A stretch of DNA of 64,000 nt from Candidatus Accumulibacter contiguus (GCF_012940005.1 NZ_SPMX01000003.1:1-64000); one strand, 5' to 3'. Shown: positions 27,593 through 38,340, numbered from the stretch's first letter. A program made the numbers and translations. The notes: generated by a model from the sequence alone, not told the origin.

Positions 27593-27706
27593 TCAACCCT
27601 GACGCTGTTTGTGACGTCGATCCATACAGATCACACGCACAATACCGTGACGCCGAATAATCTTGCACTTGCGGCAGATGCGTTTCACAGATGCCAGCAC
27701 TTTCAT
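27593..27706 (-). CDS. rpmJ: 50S ribosomal protein L36
   Basis: This 37-residue gene reads [20 protein letters not shown] and continues to KQRQG, the complete L36 sequence. Cys11, Cys14, Cys27 and His32 form the zinc site, so it is the zinc-dependent C+ form. It lies between infA and rpsM on the minus strand with the site AGGAGTG upstream of its ATG. L36 helps organise 23S rRNA late in large-subunit assembly. Confidence 0.97.
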   Translation of the reverse strand: MKVLASVKRICRKCKIIRRHGIVRVICMDRRHKQRQG

Positions 27707-27806
27707 GATTCACTCCTGATTCCCCGGCCCGAGGCGCAGCCAGCCTGTCGCCGGGTTGTTGCTTGGATTGCTGCGTAGATTCTTTGTTGATTCTTGTAGA
27801 AACCAT

Positions 27807-28025
27807 TCACTTGGCGCGGAAGACGATGCGCGCACGACTCAGATCATAGGGCGTGAGTTGCACGGTCACCTTGTCGCCCGGCAAAATGCGGATGTAGTGC
27901 ATGCGCATCTTGCCGGAAATGAAACCCAGCACCATATGGCCGTTTTCGAGCTTCACCCTGAAGGTGGCGTTGGGAAGGTTCTCGATAACCTCTCCCTGCA
28001 TTTCGATCAAGTCTTCCTTTGCCAT
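27807..28025 (-). CDS. infA: Translation initiation factor IF-1
   Basis: IF-1 occupies the A site of the 30S subunit during initiation and supports IF-2 and IF-3. The 72-residue protein is one OB fold with the characteristic [20 protein letters not shown] and [18 protein letters not shown]. It starts one base after the secY stop codon. The 100 bases between infA and rpmJ hold a GC-rich inverted stretch but no gene. Confidence 0.98.
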   Translation of the reverse strand: MAKEDLIEMQGEVIENLPNATFRVKLENGHMVLGFISGKMRMHYIRILPGDKVTVQLTPYDLSRARIVFRAK

Positions 28026-28026
28026 T

Positions 28027-29346
28027 CTATTTCGCCGGTGAGCCTTTGAAGTTAGCCTTTTTCAACAGGCTCTCGTACTGGTGTGACATCGCATAGGCCT
28101 GGACCTGCGTCATGAAATCCATCGTTACCACCACAATGATCAAGAGCGAGGTGCCGCCAAAGTAGAACGGCACATTCCATTTCAGGATCAGAAACTCCGG
28201 CAACAGACAGACGATGGTGATATAGCCCGCGCCAACCAGGGTCAATCGCATCAGGATCTTGTCGATGTAGCGTGCGGTCTGATCCCCTGGTCGAATTCCA
28301 GGAACGAATGCCCCGCTTCTCTTCAGGTTGTCAGCAGTTTCCCTGGAATTGAACACCAGCGCCGTGTAGAAAAAACAGAAGAAAATGATCGCCGCAGCGT
28401 ACAACATGACATAGATCGGTTGCCCCGGAGAGAGTGCACCGGCGATGTCCTTCAGCCAGCGCACCGACTCTCCCGATCCGAACCAGCCGGCAATGGTTGC
28501 CGGGAAAAGGATGATCGACGAGGCAAAGATCGGCGGTATCACGCCTGCCATGTTCAGTTTCAGTGGCAGGTGCGAACTCTGCCCGCCATAAATCTTGTTG
28601 CCCACCTGACGCTTCGCGTAGTTGACCAGAATCTTGCGTTGCCCGCGTTCAACGAAAACGACAAACGCAGTGACCAGGACGACCAGAAGGCTGATCACGA
28701 TTGCCGTCAGCGGATGCATGGCGCCAGTACGAACCAGTTCAAGGAGCCCACCTATGGCGTTTGGCAATCCGGCCGCAATACCGGCAAAGATGATGATCGA
28801 GATCCCGTTGCCAATCCCACGCTCAGTGACCTGCTCACCCAGCCACATCAGGAACATCGTTCCAGTGACCAGTGTGGTCACGGTAACGAAGCGAAACAGC
28901 ATTCCCGGGTCAATCACCAGCCCAGGTTGTGACTCGACTGCGACAGCAATTCCAATTCCCTGAAACAATGCGAGAAAGACCGTACCATAACGGGTGTACT
29001 GCGTGATCTTGCGACGCCCGGCTTCGCCTTCCTTTTTCAGCGCCTCGAGCTGGGGGCTGGCGTGCGTCATCAGTTGCATGATGATCGACGCAGAAATGTA
29101 CGGCATGATCCCGAGGGCAAAAATCGTAAAACGCGAAAGCGCCCCGCCCGAGAACATGTTGAACATGCCCAGAATGCCACCCTGCTGCTTGTTGAACAGC
29201 TCGCTCAAGGTCTGTGCGTCGATGCCGGGAACCGGGATGTGCGCGCCAATCCGGTATACGACCAGCGCACCTAGCAGGAACCACAGCCGACGCTTCAGAT
29301 CGCCGAACTTTCCACCTTTGCTGACCGTGCTGGAACTAGTTACCAA
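28027..29346 (-). CDS. secY: Preprotein translocase subunit SecY
   Basis: SecY forms the protein-conducting channel of the inner membrane with SecE and SecG. The 439-residue protein has ten predicted transmembrane helices. The first is about 20-40 ([21 protein letters not shown]), and the plug helix region is [26 protein letters not shown]. It sits between rplO and infA as in most proteobacteria. secE is not in the window. Confidence 0.98.
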   Translation of the reverse strand: MVTSSSTVSKGGKFGDLKRRLWFLLGALVVYRIGAHIPVPGIDAQTLSELFNKQQGGILGMFNMFSGGALSRFTIFALGIMPYISASIIMQLMTHASPQLEALKKEGEAGRRKITQYTRYGTVFLALFQGIGIAVAVESQPGLVIDPGMLFRFVTVTTLVTGTMFLMWLGEQVTERGIGNGISIIIFAGIAAGLPNAIGGLLELVRTGAMHPLTAIVISLLVVLVTAFVVFVERGQRKILVNYAKRQVGNKIYGGQSSHLPLKLNMAGVIPPIFASSIILFPATIAGWFGSGESVRWLKDIAGALSPGQPIYVMLYAAAIIFFCFFYTALVFNSRETADNLKRSGAFVPGIRPGDQTARYIDKILMRLTLVGAGYITIVCLLPEFLILKWNVPFYFGGTSLLIIVVVTMDFMTQVQAYAMSHQYESLLKKANFKGSPAK

Positions 29347-29369
29347 AAAAGATCACCCTTGCCTGCTCG

Positions 29370-29804
29370 TTATTCCGAAACGCTGCCGCCGGCAGCTTCG
29401 ATAGCCGCACGTGCACCCGCAGTCGCTCCGACACCCTTGAGGGTGATCTTACGATTGATCTCGCCCGAGAGCACCACCTTCGCCGACAGCGCATGCTGCG
29501 AAACCAGATTGGCCTGCATCAGCGTCGCCAGGTCGATCTCATCCACGGGCAAACGCGCGATCTCCGACAAGCGTACCTCACAGTTGCGAGCGTTGGTCAA
29601 GGACTTGAAGCCACGCTTCGGCAGGCGGCGCTGCAGGGGCATCTGGCCACCTTCAAAACCCACCTTGTGAAAACCGCCGGCGCGCGACTTCTGCCCCTTG
29701 TGACCACGACCACAGGTCTTGCCAAGACCGGATCCGATGCCTCGACCCACACGCTTCTTGGCCGGTCGTGCGCCATCGGCAGCTTGCACGGTATTGAGTT
29801 CCAT
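29370..29804 (-). CDS. rplO: 50S ribosomal protein L15
   Basis: L15 is a late-assembling large-subunit protein with a long RNA-penetrating N-terminal tail. The 144-residue protein shows [20 protein letters not shown] and [18 protein letters not shown]. The ATG at 29804 (MELNTVQ) fits family starts better than the ATG at 29816. It lies directly after rpmD. Confidence 0.97.
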   Translation of the reverse strand: MELNTVQAADGARPAKKRVGRGIGSGLGKTCGRGHKGQKSRAGGFHKVGFEGGQMPLQRRLPKRGFKSLTNARNCEVRLSEIARLPVDEIDLATLMQANLVSQHALSAKVVLSGEINRKITLKGVGATAGARAAIEAAGGSVSE

Positions 29805-29805
29805 C

Positions 29806-29988
29806 TCAGCCCTCACACTTCAGGAGGTACGAAACCTTGTTGATCATCCCGCGCACCGCCGGTGTATCTTCAAGAACCGAAATACTATTTACACGTCGAA
29901 GGCCCAGACCGCGCACCGTCGCGCGGTGAGATTCCTTGGTGCCGATCAGGCTCCTGACGAGTGTCACTTTCACTTTCTTCTCAGTCAT
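29806..29988 (-). CDS. rpmD: 50S ribosomal protein L30
   Basis: L30 is a small large-subunit protein that binds 23S rRNA. The complete 60-residue sequence starts [16 protein letters not shown] and contains [17 protein letters not shown], the family signature. It begins three bases after the rpsE stop and ends one base before the rplO start. Confidence 0.97.
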   Translation of the reverse strand: MTEKKVKVTLVRSLIGTKESHRATVRGLGLRRVNSISVLEDTPAVRGMINKVSYLLKCEG

Positions 29989-29991
29989 TTC

Positions 29992-30517
29992 TCACCCCAG
30001 GATTTCGGCAACGGCTTTGCCACGTTTGGCGGCAACCTCCGCCGGTGTGGTCATCGCCCGCAAACCGTTGATCGTCGCGCGGACGATGTTATAGGGATTG
30101 GTCGACCCGTGCGCCTTGGCGACCACATTGGTCATTCCAATCACATCGAAGACAGCCCGCATGGCGCCACCTGCGATGATCCCGGTACCCTCGGGCGCCG
30201 GTTGCATCATTACTCTCGACGCGCCATGATGGCCGACGACGGTGTGCTGCAAGGTTCCACTCTTGAGACTGACCTTGATCAGATTCCGGCGCGCCTCTTC
30301 CATGGCCTTCTGGACCGCTACCGGAACTTCGCGCGACTTCCCCTTACCCATACCCACCCGACCGTCGCCGTCACCAACCACGGTAAGCGCTGCAAAACCG
30401 AGGATACGACCGCCCTTCACCACCTTGGTCACTCGGTTGATCGAGATCATCTTCTCGCGCATGCCGTCGTCAGGCTTTTTCGGCTTGTTGAGGTTTCCTG
30501 CTTTGCGGTTTAGCCAT
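29992..30517 (-). CDS. rpsE: 30S ribosomal protein S5, frameshifted near the N-terminus
   Basis: S5 binds 16S rRNA near the mRNA entrance and affects decoding fidelity. The body is intact ([33 protein letters not shown]). The canonical start [14 protein letters not shown] lies in another frame: ATG at 30517 preceded by GGAG. The frames join if the A5 run (plus-strand T run 30476-30480) loses one base, giving [18 protein letters not shown] and 174 residues, a normal length. Without that correction no well-placed start exists. Because the gene is essential, a sequence error is likelier than true loss. An internal start at MREKM is the alternative. Confidence 0.9.
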
Positions 30518-30544
30518 TGATTACTCCAATTCTTTGCCGTGCGA

Positions 30545-30901
30545 TCAGAACTTGAGACCGGCTTCACGCGCCGCATCTGCCAGCGCCTTGATCCGCCCGT
30601 GGTACCGGAAACCGGAACGATCGAATGCCACCTGGTCGATTCCGGCCTGTTTCGCGCGTTCAGCGATCAACTGACCGATCGTTTTTGCCGCACTGATGTC
30701 TCCACCGTTTGGCAGCGTCTTGCGTACTTCCGGCTCCAGCGACGATGCTGCTGCAAGAACCCTCGTCCCGCAAACCGAAATCACCTGTGCGTAGATGTGG
30801 CAGTTGCTGCGGTGCACGGACAAACGTACTGATTTGAGTTCGGCAATCTTGGCACGGGTCTGGCGAGATCTGCGCAAACGCGCCTGTTTTTTGTCAATCA
30901 T
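30545..30901 (-). CDS. rplR: 50S ribosomal protein L18
   Basis: L18 binds 5S rRNA together with L5 and L25 in the central protuberance. The 118-residue protein has the family features [34 protein letters not shown] and [19 protein letters not shown]. It lies 27 bases before the corrected rpsE start and ten bases after rplF. Confidence 0.98.
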   Translation of the reverse strand: MIDKKQARLRRSRQTRAKIAELKSVRLSVHRSNCHIYAQVISVCGTRVLAAASSLEPEVRKTLPNGGDISAAKTIGQLIAERAKQAGIDQVAFDRSGFRYHGRIKALADAAREAGLKF

Positions 30902-30911
30902 CTGAGCACCC

Positions 30912-31448
30912 TTACTTTTTCTTTTTCGTTTCCTTGATCACGACGACTTCGTCCGCATAACGCACGCCCTTGCCCTTGTAGGGCTCCGGTTTGCGATAGG
31001 CACGAACCTCGGCCGCTACCTGGCCAACCAGCTGCCGGTCAATCCCCTTGATCACAATCTCGGTCTGTGTCGGAGTCGCAGCACTGATGCCTTTCGGCAA
31101 CTGGTAGGCGACGGGATGCGAAAAGCCAAGGGTCAGGTTGAGCGTATCACCCTGCACCTGAGCACGGTAACCGACGCCAACCAGGCTGAGCTTACGCTCA
31201 AAACCCTTGCTGACTCCGGTGACCATGTTGGCAACCACGGCACGAACGGTTCCGGAAAGTGCATCGGATTGAGCCACCCCATCGACGGGTTTGCACAGCA
31301 GGCTGTCGCCCTCCTGCTCGACGGTCACCGCCGGGTGGGAGACAAAATCCAGAGCACCTAGAGGACCCTTGACCGAGATGGATTCTGCCGAGAGATCGAC
31401 GGTGACACCCGGAGGGAGAAGAATTGGTTTCTTTGCAACGCGGGACAT
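30912..31448 (-). CDS. rplF: 50S ribosomal protein L6
   Basis: L6 lies near the sarcin-ricin loop and the GTPase-associated centre. The 178-residue protein has the duplicated L6 fold with [18 protein letters not shown] in the N-terminal copy and the C-terminal signature [16 protein letters not shown]. Length and position after rpsH are canonical. Confidence 0.98.
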   Translation of the reverse strand: MSRVAKKPILLPPGVTVDLSAESISVKGPLGALDFVSHPAVTVEQEGDSLLCKPVDGVAQSDALSGTVRAVVANMVTGVSKGFERKLSLVGVGYRAQVQGDTLNLTLGFSHPVAYQLPKGISAATPTQTEIVIKGIDRQLVGQVAAEVRAYRKPEPYKGKGVRYADEVVVIKETKKKK

Positions 31449-31457
31449 GGCTAACCC

Positions 31458-31853
31458 TTACGCGACGAAGCACAGCACTTCGCCACCGACATGGCTAGCG
31501 CGCGCCTTACGATCAGTCATGACGCCCTTGGGTGTCGACACGATCGCCACCCCCAGCCCGTTCATGACCTGCGGAATATCACCTACACCTCGATAAATGC
31601 GGAGACCTGGCCTCGAAACACGATCGATGCGCTCGATCACCGGACGGCCAGCATAATACTTCAGGCCAATCTCGAGAACCGGCTTACCGTCATTCGGACT
31701 CACAGCAAAGTCCTCAACATAGCCCTCGTCTTTCAAGACCTGGGCGATGGCGATTTTTACCTTGGAAGACGGCATGGCGACGGAGCCCTTGCTTGCCATC
31801 TGGGCATTTCGGATGCGTGTCAGCATATCGCTGATCGGATCACTCATACTCAT
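31458..31853 (-). CDS. rpsH: 30S ribosomal protein S8
   Basis: S8 nucleates the central domain of 16S rRNA and in many proteobacteria represses the spc operon by binding its message. The 131-residue protein starts [18 protein letters not shown] and ends with the signature [19 protein letters not shown] and GGEVLCFVA. An alternative ATG two codons in is equally possible. Confidence 0.98.
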   Translation of the reverse strand: MSMSDPISDMLTRIRNAQMASKGSVAMPSSKVKIAIAQVLKDEGYVEDFAVSPNDGKPVLEIGLKYYAGRPVIERIDRVSRPGLRIYRGVGDIPQVMNGLGVAIVSTPKGVMTDRKARASHVGGEVLCFVA

Positions 31854-31868
31854 TATGTTCTCTCCTGC

Positions 31869-32174
31869 CTACCAGCTAGCCTTGATCATTCCCGGCACCT
31901 CGCCTTGCATCACGAAATCGCGCAGCTTGCCACGACCCAAACCGAACTTCCGATAGACGCCCCGCGGACGGCCGGTCAGCGAACAGCGGTTACGGAGCCT
32001 GACCGGGCTGGCATTGCGTGGCAAGGCCTGCACTTTCAAGCGCGCCTCAAAGCGCTCTTCCACAGAACGACTCTGGTCGGACACAACGGCTATCAGTTCA
32101 GCACGCTTTTTGGCGTACTTTTCAACCATCTTGCGCCGCTTTTCACCACGGTTGATCACAGCGAGTTTCGCCAT
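31869..32174 (-). CDS. rpsN: 30S ribosomal protein S14
   Basis: S14 assembles late into the head of the small subunit. The 101-residue protein is the long, zinc-independent form lacking the CxxC pairs. The signature [20 protein letters not shown] is present. It lies six bases after rplE in the normal spc order. Confidence 0.97.
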   Translation of the reverse strand: MAKLAVINRGEKRRKMVEKYAKKRAELIAVVSDQSRSVEERFEARLKVQALPRNASPVRLRNRCSLTGRPRGVYRKFGLGRGKLRDFVMQGEVPGMIKASW

Positions 32175-32180
32175 TTCGTC

Positions 32181-32720
32181 TCAGTTCCTGAAGGGAAATT
32201 TAAACGCGCCAAGCAAGGCACGCGCCTCTTCATCGGTCTTGGCAGTAGTAGTGACACTGATGTTCATGCCGCGAAGCGCATCGATCCTGTCGTACTCGAT
32301 TTCAGGAAAGATAATCTGCTCCTTGAGGCCCATGTTGTAGTTGCCACGTCCGTCGAAACCTTTTCCGGAGATGCCGCGGAAGTCGCGAACCCGCGGCAGT
32401 GCAACGGTAACCAGGCGGTCGATAAATTCGAACATGCGCGGTCCGCGAAGAGTGACCATGCAGCCGATCGGATAGCCGGTACGTATCTTGAAACCGGCAA
32501 TCGACTTGCGAGCCTTGGTGCTCACCGGCTTTTGCCCGGCAATCTTGACCAGGTCGCTCATCGCGTTCTCCAGAATCTTCTTGTCGGCGACCGCCTCACC
32601 GACCCCGATATTCAGGGTGACCTTGGTGATCCTCGGCACTTCCATTCTCGACTTGTACCCGAACCTCTGGGTCAACTCGTTCACCACAGTGGTGTTGTAA
32701 TAATCCAGCAAACGCGCCAT
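32181..32720 (-). CDS. rplE: 50S ribosomal protein L5
   Basis: L5 binds 5S rRNA and contacts P-site tRNA from the central protuberance. The 179-residue protein contains [40 protein letters not shown] and the C-terminal [17 protein letters not shown]. It starts nine bases after the corrected end of rplX. Confidence 0.98.
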   Translation of the reverse strand: MARLLDYYNTTVVNELTQRFGYKSRMEVPRITKVTLNIGVGEAVADKKILENAMSDLVKIAGQKPVSTKARKSIAGFKIRTGYPIGCMVTLRGPRMFEFIDRLVTVALPRVRDFRGISGKGFDGRGNYNMGLKEQIIFPEIEYDRIDALRGMNISVTTTAKTDEEARALLGAFKFPFRN

Positions 32721-32729
32721 GACTACTCC

Positions 32730-33048
32730 TTAGGCCCCCAACACTTCGCCATTCGACTTGAAAAAAACGCACCTTGGTGTTGTCTTCAAGTGTTCTGAAG
32801 CCGACACGATCCGCTTTTCTGGTCACCGGGTTGTAGAGCGCGACATTCGAAATGTGCAGCGGCATTTCTTTTTCGACAATGCCGCCGGCGATACCCTTGA
32901 CCGGATTCGGCTTGACATGCTTTTTGGCACGATTGACGCCCTCCACCAGGACATGCTCGGCGTCGACACGGCGAAGCACGTTTCCACGCCTGCCCTTGTC
33001 CTTACCCGCGATCACGAGAACGTCGTCGCCTTTACGAATCTTTTCCAT
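32730..33048 (-). CDS. rplX: 50S ribosomal protein L24, frameshifted near the C-terminus
   Basis: L24 is an early assembly initiator that binds the 5' end of 23S rRNA. The KOW-type N-terminus is intact ([19 protein letters not shown]). Near the end a run of seven T on the minus strand (A run 32761-32767) shifts the frame so that it would run on into rplE. Removing one T gives [15 protein letters not shown] and a stop at 32730. The result is 105 residues, the normal length, and restores spacing to rplE. An error in an essential gene is the simplest explanation. Confidence 0.92.
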
Positions 33049-33056
33049 GGCCTTCC

Positions 33057-33425
33057 TTACAGCACTTCCGGAGCCAGGGAAACGATCTTCATGAAACGGT
33101 CACCACGCAACTCGCGTGTCACCGGCCCAAAGATGCGCGTTCCAATCGGCTCCATCTTGTTATTCAGGAGTACAGCCGCGTTGTGGTCAAACCTGACGAG
33201 CGACCCGTCAGGACGGCGTACGCCCTTGGCGGTACGCACCACCACGGCGCTATAGACATCACCCTTCTTGACGCGCCCACGTGGCGCCGCATCCTTGATG
33301 GTGACCTTGATAATGTCGCCGACACCAGCGTAGCGGCGCTTCGATCCGCCTAACACCTTGATACACATCACCGAGCGTGCACCGGTGTTGTCGGCGACGT
33401 CGAGAGTACTCTGCACTTGAATCAT
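33057..33425 (-). CDS. rplN: 50S ribosomal protein L14
   Basis: L14 binds 23S rRNA at the subunit interface and contacts the silencing factor RsfS. The 122-residue protein starts [19 protein letters not shown] and has the signature [18 protein letters not shown] promoter-like sequence precedes it in an unusually long gap after rpsQ, so the spc part of the cluster may be transcribed separately. Confidence 0.98.
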   Translation of the reverse strand: MIQVQSTLDVADNTGARSVMCIKVLGGSKRRYAGVGDIIKVTIKDAAPRGRVKKGDVYSAVVVRTAKGVRRPDGSLVRFDHNAAVLLNNKMEPIGTRIFGPVTRELRGDRFMKIVSLAPEVL

Positions 33426-33524
33426 CTGTCACTCCAACTTGGCCCGCTGAGGCGGTCAGTCTTGGAACCCGCAAGGGGAGGAACGCTCAACATCGAAATA
33501 CCGTCGAGCGCGGGAAAACCTAGA

Positions 33525-33553
33525 ATTATAGCGGCTTTAGCAACAAAAAGCAA
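33525..33553 (-). promoter_or_regulatory. Internal promoter before rplN
   Basis: In the 131-base gap between rpsQ and rplN, the minus strand carries TTGCTT (33548-33553), a 17-base spacer and a perfect TATAAT (33525-33530). About 100 bases of leader precede rplN. This would give the spc genes their own start point, as in E. coli where the spc promoter also lies before rplN. Confidence 0.75.
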
Positions 33554-33556
33554 GCT

Positions 33557-33823
33557 CTAAATCGCAATAGCACGTTCCAGAAGCTTCGTGACCACCCATG
33601 TCTTGGTCTTCGAAAGCGGACGAGACTCCTGAATTTCAACAACGTCACCGATTTTCGCCTGGTTGTTGTCGTTGTGTGCGTGGTACTTGCTGGAACGGAC
33701 GATGATCTTGTTGTACATGGCGTGCTTGACGCGACGCTCGACGATCACCGTGACGGTCTTTTCCATACGGTCACTGACGACGCGCCCGATCAGAGTGCGC
33801 GTGTGGCTGGTGGTCTCGCTCAT
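33557..33823 (-). CDS. rpsQ: 30S ribosomal protein S17
   Basis: S17 is a primary 16S rRNA binder with an OB fold. The 88-residue protein contains [16 protein letters not shown] and the C-terminal [17 protein letters not shown]. It is the last gene of the S10 section. Its start overlaps the end of rpmC by four bases. Confidence 0.98.
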   Translation of the reverse strand: MSETTSHTRTLIGRVVSDRMEKTVTVIVERRVKHAMYNKIIVRSSKYHAHNDNNQAKIGDVVEIQESRPLSKTKTWVVTKLLERAIAI

Positions 33824-34014
33824 TGTTGAACTGCCTTTTCATGAAGAAGCGTGCGCACGCGCGCGATCTGACGACGCACTTTGCCAATCTGACTGTTATT
33901 CGACAACTGCTGTGTAGCAAGCTGCATGCGCAGGCCAAACTGGGCTTTCAGCAGGTCGAGCAATTCCTTGTTCAACTCGTCGACGGTTTTTGCTCTGAGT
34001 TCACTGACTTTCAT
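33820..34014 (-). CDS. rpmC: 50S ribosomal protein L29
   Basis: L29 lies at the polypeptide exit tunnel and contributes to docking of trigger factor and SRP. The 64-residue two-helix protein starts [18 protein letters not shown] and has [18 protein letters not shown]. The ATG at 34014 fits the family better than an ATG two codons upstream. It follows rplP directly and overlaps rpsQ. Confidence 0.96.
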   Translation of the reverse strand: MKVSELRAKTVDELNKELLDLLKAQFGLRMQLATQQLSNNSQIGKVRRQIARVRTLLHEKAVQQ

Positions 34015-34016
34015 GA

Positions 34017-34430
34017 TCAACCCACCATACGCGTAACGAAAACCGTTGGAATCGGCAGCTTGGCGGCAGCAAGCGCAAAAGCTTCACGCGCCAGGCTCTC
34101 GGCGACCCCATCCATCTCATAGAGAACCTTGCCCGGCTTGATTTCAGCCACGTAGTACTCCGGGTTACCCTTGCCGCTGCCCATCCGGACTTCGGCGGGT
34201 TTCTTGGATATCGGCTTGTCCGGGAATATGCGGATCCAGATCCGGCCACCGCGCTTGATGTGCCGCGTCATGGCCCGCCGCGCTGCTTCAATCTGGCGGG
34301 CTGTCAGCCGCCCGCGACCAATCGCCTTGAGCCCGTACTCACCAAAACTCACCTTGGCACCCCGCAGCGCAAGGCCGGTATTACGGCCCTTCTGCTCTTT
34401 ACGGTATTTTCTTCTAGTTGGCTGCAGCAT
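34017..34430 (-). CDS. rplP: 50S ribosomal protein L16
   Basis: L16 organises the A-site region of the large subunit. The 137-residue protein starts [17 protein letters not shown] and carries [18 protein letters not shown] and the [15 protein letters not shown] loop. Its start overlaps the end of rpsC by 17 bases, implying translational coupling. Confidence 0.98.
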   Translation of the reverse strand: MLQPTRRKYRKEQKGRNTGLALRGAKVSFGEYGLKAIGRGRLTARQIEAARRAMTRHIKRGGRIWIRIFPDKPISKKPAEVRMGSGKGNPEYYVAEIKPGKVLYEMDGVAESLAREAFALAAAKLPIPTVFVTRMVG

Positions 34431-35262
34431 CTGTGGTTCCTGCCTTTCTTACTCGTTTCACGGGTGCCTTCGCTTCCGTAGCGGCGCCCTCGGTCTTCAC
34501 AAGCTCTTCCTGGCTGTCTGACCTTGCCTTCAGCGTACGTGTCCTGTCGGCCGGGTCAGCGGGGCGAGCGGAGCGACGGGGACGGCGCTGGTCGTCAAGT
34601 GCCGGCTCGGTGGAAACCGTTGCCGGCTCCTGGCGATTGAGAATCTCGCCCTTGAAAACCCAGACCTTGACGCCGATCAGACCGTAGGTGGTCAGAGCTT
34701 CCGAGGTTGCATAGTCAATGTCAGCGCGCAAGGTGTGCAGCGGCACGCGGCCTTCACGGTACCATTCGCGCCGGGCAATCTCGGCACCGTTGAGGCGGCC
34801 GGAACTCATGATCTTGATGCCCTGCGCGCCCAGTCGCATCGCGTTCTGCATCGCCCGCTTCATGGCGCGGCGGAACATGATGCGCTTCTCGAGCTGCTGC
34901 GTAATCGAGTCGGCGATCAACTGCGCATCCAGCTCGGGTTTGCGGATTTCTTCGATACTCACATGGACCGGGACGCCCATGATCTTCTGCAGAGCTCCCC
35001 GCAAGTGATCGATCTCCTCGCCCTTCTTGCCAATCACCACACCCGGACGAGCCGAGAAGACGGTAACGCGTGCGTTCTTGGCCGGACGCTCGATGAGGAT
35101 GCGTCCAACCGAAGCATGTTTCAGCTTCTTCCGCAGGAATTCGCGAACTCGAACATCTTCGTTGAGCATGCCGGCGAAGTTCTTGCTGTTGGCGTACCAG
35201 CGTGACGACCAATCACGCGTAACGGCCAGACGAAAACCAGCAGGATGAATCTTTTGTCCCAT
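34414..35262 (-). CDS. rpsC: 30S ribosomal protein S3 with long C-terminal extension
   Basis: S3 forms part of the mRNA entry channel and has helicase-like activity with S4 and S5. The 282-residue protein has the KH domain ([16 protein letters not shown]) and the C-terminal S3 domain ([40 protein letters not shown]). The usual proteobacterial length is about 230, so roughly 50 residues rich in Arg, Ala, Pro and Lys are extra. Such tails occur in some betaproteobacteria. It overlaps rplP. Confidence 0.97.
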   Translation of the reverse strand: MGQKIHPAGFRLAVTRDWSSRWYANSKNFAGMLNEDVRVREFLRKKLKHASVGRILIERPAKNARVTVFSARPGVVIGKKGEEIDHLRGALQKIMGVPVHVSIEEIRKPELDAQLIADSITQQLEKRIMFRRAMKRAMQNAMRLGAQGIKIMSSGRLNGAEIARREWYREGRVPLHTLRADIDYATSEALTTYGLIGVKVWVFKGEILNRQEPATVSTEPALDDQRRPRRSARPADPADRTRTLKARSDSQEELVKTEGAATEAKAPVKRVRKAGTTDAAAN

Positions 35263-35271
35263 TCTTGTTCC

Positions 35272-35601
35272 TCAGTTGCCGACGGTCAGAAAAACGTGAC
35301 AGGTCGGCTTGACGATCCGGTTGCCGCGCCCCTTGGCTCGCGCCGTAAAGCGCTTGAGCACCATGCCTTTTTCGACACAGATAGTCTTTACCTTCAGTTC
35401 GTCAATATCGGCACCGACATTGTGTTCGGCGTTGGCAATAGCCGACTCGAGTACCTTCTTGATAATTGCGGCGCCTTTCTTTGGGCTGAACGTCAGAATA
35501 TTGAGCGCCTTATCGACCGGCAAACCTCGAATCTGATCGGCCACCAGCCGACCTTTCTGGCTCGACAGCCGCACACCGCGCAAAACAGCACGAGTTTCCA
35601 T
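35272..35601 (-). CDS. rplV: 50S ribosomal protein L22
   Basis: L22 lines the nascent-peptide tunnel with a long beta hairpin. The 109-residue protein has [40 protein letters not shown] and the hairpin [20 protein letters not shown]. The ATG at 35601 has AGGAATG upstream; another ATG two codons earlier is possible. Confidence 0.98.
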   Translation of the reverse strand: METRAVLRGVRLSSQKGRLVADQIRGLPVDKALNILTFSPKKGAAIIKKVLESAIANAEHNVGADIDELKVKTICVEKGMVLKRFTARAKGRGNRIVKPTCHVFLTVGN

Positions 35602-35611
35602 ATTCATTCCT

Positions 35612-35887
35612 TTACTTCTTGGCCTTCTTGCCAGAGGTGTGGCCTTTGAAGGTACGGGTCAGAGAAAACTCGCCCAGCTTGTGCCCAACCATGTTCTCGG
35701 TGACGTACACCGGAACGTGCTGCTTGCCGTTATGAACGGCAATGGTCAGACCCACGAAATCCGGCAGTACGGTTGACCTGCGCGACCACGTCTTGATCGG
35801 GCGCTTGTCGCCCGTCGCACGCACCGCGCTCACTTTATTAATTAGATGGGCATCTGCAAACGGGCCCTTTTTAACGGAACGTCCCAT
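35612..35887 (-). CDS. rpsS: 30S ribosomal protein S19
   Basis: S19 pairs with S13 in the head of the small subunit and contacts the A-site finger. The 91-residue protein starts [15 protein letters not shown] and contains [20 protein letters not shown]. It lies 13 bases after rplB in the canonical order. Confidence 0.98.
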   Translation of the reverse strand: MGRSVKKGPFADAHLINKVSAVRATGDKRPIKTWSRRSTVLPDFVGLTIAVHNGKQHVPVYVTENMVGHKLGEFSLTRTFKGHTSGKKAKK

Positions 35888-35900
35888 GGTTCTCTATCCC

Positions 35901-36728
35901 TTAGCGTTTTTGGCGGCGCTGCACGATCATCGACGTCGTGCGCTTGTTGCGACGGGTGCGATAACCTTTGGTCTTGGTACCCCAAGGACTGACCGGGTGC
36001 ATACCCGCTGCTGTCTTGCCTTCGCCGCCACCGTGCGGGTGGTCGATCGGATTCATTGCGACGCCCCGCACTGTCGGGCGAATGCCGCGCCAACGATTGC
36101 CACCGGCCTTGCCTATGGAACGCAGGCTATGCTCTTCGTTACCTACCTCACCGACGGTCGCGCGGCACTCGACATGCACTCGACGAATCTCGCCGGAACG
36201 CAAGCGGAGCTGCGCGTGCACACCTTCGCGGGCCAGCAACTGTACCGAGGTACCAGCAGATCGCGCCAACTGTGCGCCCTTGCCAGGTACCATCTCGACG
36301 CAATGAATCGTTGTACCAACCGGAATATTACGGATCGGCAAGGTGTTGCCCACCTTGATCGGCGCTTCGGAACCACTGGAGACCTGCTGACCAACGGTCA
36401 GACCTTTCGGCGCGATGATGTAACGGCGCTCACCATCGGCGTAACAAAGCAAGGCAATGTTTGCGGTCCGGTTCGGATCATACTCAAGGCGCTCGACCTT
36501 TGCCGGAACGCCATCCTTGTTGCGCTTGAAATCAATCAGCCGATAGTGCTGCTTATGGCCACCACCCTGGTGCCGGGTCGTGATCTGGCCGTTGTTATTC
36601 CGACCAGCGTTCTTCGATTGTGGCTCGAGCAGTGCGGCAACTGGCTCGCCCTTGTGCAAATCTGCATTGACGACCCGGATGACGGCGCGACGGCCCGGCG
36701 AGGTCGGTTTGACTTTGACGAGTGCCAT
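35901..36728 (-). CDS. rplB: 50S ribosomal protein L2
   Basis: L2 is needed for subunit association and supports the peptidyl-transferase centre. The 275-residue protein has the N-terminal OB region and the C-terminal signature [18 protein letters not shown]. The conserved His of that loop is implicated in peptidyl-transferase function. It overlaps the rplW end by one base. Confidence 0.98.
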   Translation of the reverse strand: MALVKVKPTSPGRRAVIRVVNADLHKGEPVAALLEPQSKNAGRNNNGQITTRHQGGGHKQHYRLIDFKRNKDGVPAKVERLEYDPNRTANIALLCYADGERRYIIAPKGLTVGQQVSSGSEAPIKVGNTLPIRNIPVGTTIHCVEMVPGKGAQLARSAGTSVQLLAREGVHAQLRLRSGEIRRVHVECRATVGEVGNEEHSLRSIGKAGGNRWRGIRPTVRGVAMNPIDHPHGGGEGKTAAGMHPVSPWGTKTKGYRTRRNKRTTSMIVQRRQKR

Positions 36729-37030
36729 CAGACGCCCCCTCCATCGACGAAATTAATCTCCTGACCCGTCTGCAGACAGACATAGGCCTTCTTCCAGTTC
36801 TTGCGCTGACCCATCCTACGGCCAAATTTCTTGTGCTTGCCCTTGACGTTCGCGATCTGTACCGACTTGACGGAAACCTTGAACAGCAACTCGACAGCGC
36901 CCTTGACTTCAGGCTTGGTCGCATCGGATAACACACGAAAGATCACCTGATCGTGTTTGTCGGCAATGAAGGTGGCTTTTTCGGAGATCTGTGGTGCGAG
37001 CAGCACTTGCATCAGACGTTCTTGATTCAT
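36728..37030 (-). CDS. rplW: 50S ribosomal protein L23
   Basis: L23 sits at the tunnel exit and is the main docking site for trigger factor. The 100-residue protein has [20 protein letters not shown] and [20 protein letters not shown]. It overlaps the end of rplD by four bases. Confidence 0.98.
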   Translation of the reverse strand: MNQERLMQVLLAPQISEKATFIADKHDQVIFRVLSDATKPEVKGAVELLFKVSVKSVQIANVKGKHKKFGRRMGQRKNWKKAYVCLQTGQEINFVDGGGV

Positions 37031-37647
37031 CCCAGGATCTCCTCAAACTTGGCGAGCGCACCTTTGGTCATCAGCACTTTCCGGAACTGGACCAGCGATA
37101 TCGGGTCGGCTTGCTGGACTTCGACAACCAGGATGTTCGGTAGATTGCGCGATGCCAGGAACACGTTTTCGTCGAGAACATCCGTGATCACGAGCACCGA
37201 ATCGTAGCCCATGCCCTTGATCTTGGACGCAAAAAGCTTCGTTTTCGGAGCTTCGATGGTGATCCTGTCGACCACCGCCAAGCGATCTTCGCGAACGAGC
37301 TGCGAGAGGATTGACGCCATCCCGGCGCGGTACATCTTGCGGTTCAACTTGTGACTGAAGTTCTCGTCCGGTGAACTCGGAAAGACTCGGCCACCACCTC
37401 GCCAGATCGGCGAAGATGACATGCCAGCGCGAGCGCGGCCCGTACCTTTCTGGCGCCATGGCTTCTTGGTGGTGTGCCTGACATCCTGGCGATCTTTTTG
37501 TCCACGGTTGCCGCTGCGACCGTTCGCCTGATAGGCTACCAAGACCTGGTGGATCAGCGCTTCATTGTATTCGCGGCCGAACAGCGTATCGGAAGCTTCG
37601 AGACGGCTCGCTTCCTGACCTTGCTCATTGATCAACTTGAGTTCCAT
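37027..37647 (-). CDS. rplD: 50S ribosomal protein L4
   Basis: L4 contributes a loop to the nascent-peptide tunnel and in gammaproteobacteria represses the S10 operon. The 206-residue protein has the tunnel loop region [20 protein letters not shown] and the core [18 protein letters not shown]. It lies directly after rplC. Whether L4 regulates this operon in this lineage is not known from the sequence. Confidence 0.98.
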   Translation of the reverse strand: MELKLINEQGQEASRLEASDTLFGREYNEALIHQVLVAYQANGRSGNRGQKDRQDVRHTTKKPWRQKGTGRARAGMSSSPIWRGGGRVFPSSPDENFSHKLNRKMYRAGMASILSQLVREDRLAVVDRITIEAPKTKLFASKIKGMGYDSVLVITDVLDENVFLASRNLPNILVVEVQQADPISLVQFRKVLMTKGALAKFEEILG

Positions 37648-38292
37648 TTATGCCCCCGCCTTGACTGCAGGGCGCACAATCACGTCCGACCCCTTGGATC
37701 CTGGAACTGCACCCTTGAGCAACAGCAACTGGCGTTCCACATCGACACGAACGACCTCTAGGTTTTGTTGGGTACGTTTGACAGCGCCCAGATGACCCGC
37801 CATTTTCTTACCCGGAAAAACGCGACCCGGATCCTGTGCCATTCCGGTTGAACCGAGCGCCTGATGCGAGACAGAATTGCCGTGCGCAGCACCCTGGGAT
37901 TTGAAGTGATGCCGCTTGATCCCACCTGAAAAGCCCTTGCCGATGGTCTGACCGGTGACATCAACCTTTTGGCCGACGGCAAAGATGCTGACCGGGATCT
38001 GGTCGCCAGGCTGCAACGCAGCGAGGTCGGTAGCGGGAACGGGAAACTCCTTCAAGACGTGACCGGCTTCTACACCCGCCTTGGCAAGGTGCCCCGCGAG
38101 AGGCTTATTCACGCGCGATGAACGACGCTTGCCGAAAGCCACCTGAACGACCGAATAGCCGTCGTTCTCCGGCGTTTTGATCTGGGCGACGCGATTATTC
38201 GACACATCGAGCACAGTTACCGGGACACTCACACCATCGTCGGTAAAAATGCGCGTCATGCCGACCTTGCGCCCAACAAGGCCTAGACTCAT
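37648..38292 (-). CDS. rplC: 50S ribosomal protein L3
   Basis: L3 initiates large-subunit assembly and reaches the peptidyl-transferase centre. The 214-residue protein starts [16 protein letters not shown] and has the signature [20 protein letters not shown] with the conserved [21 protein letters not shown] 115-base gap with promoter- and terminator-like sequences separates it from rpsJ. Confidence 0.98.
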   Translation of the reverse strand: MSLGLVGRKVGMTRIFTDDGVSVPVTVLDVSNNRVAQIKTPENDGYSVVQVAFGKRRSSRVNKPLAGHLAKAGVEAGHVLKEFPVPATDLAALQPGDQIPVSIFAVGQKVDVTGQTIGKGFSGGIKRHHFKSQGAAHGNSVSHQALGSTGMAQDPGRVFPGKKMAGHLGAVKRTQQNLEVVRVDVERQLLLLKGAVPGSKGSDVIVRPAVKAGA

Positions 38293-38340
38293 GCTTATTC
38301 TCCTCTAACCGGCTACGATTGGCCGGCGAGCGCTGCGAAC

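Noticed and set aside
31491-32798. A 435-codon open frame on the plus strand opposite rpsH, rpsN and rplE.
   Set aside because: It is antisense to three certain ribosomal genes and has no domain.
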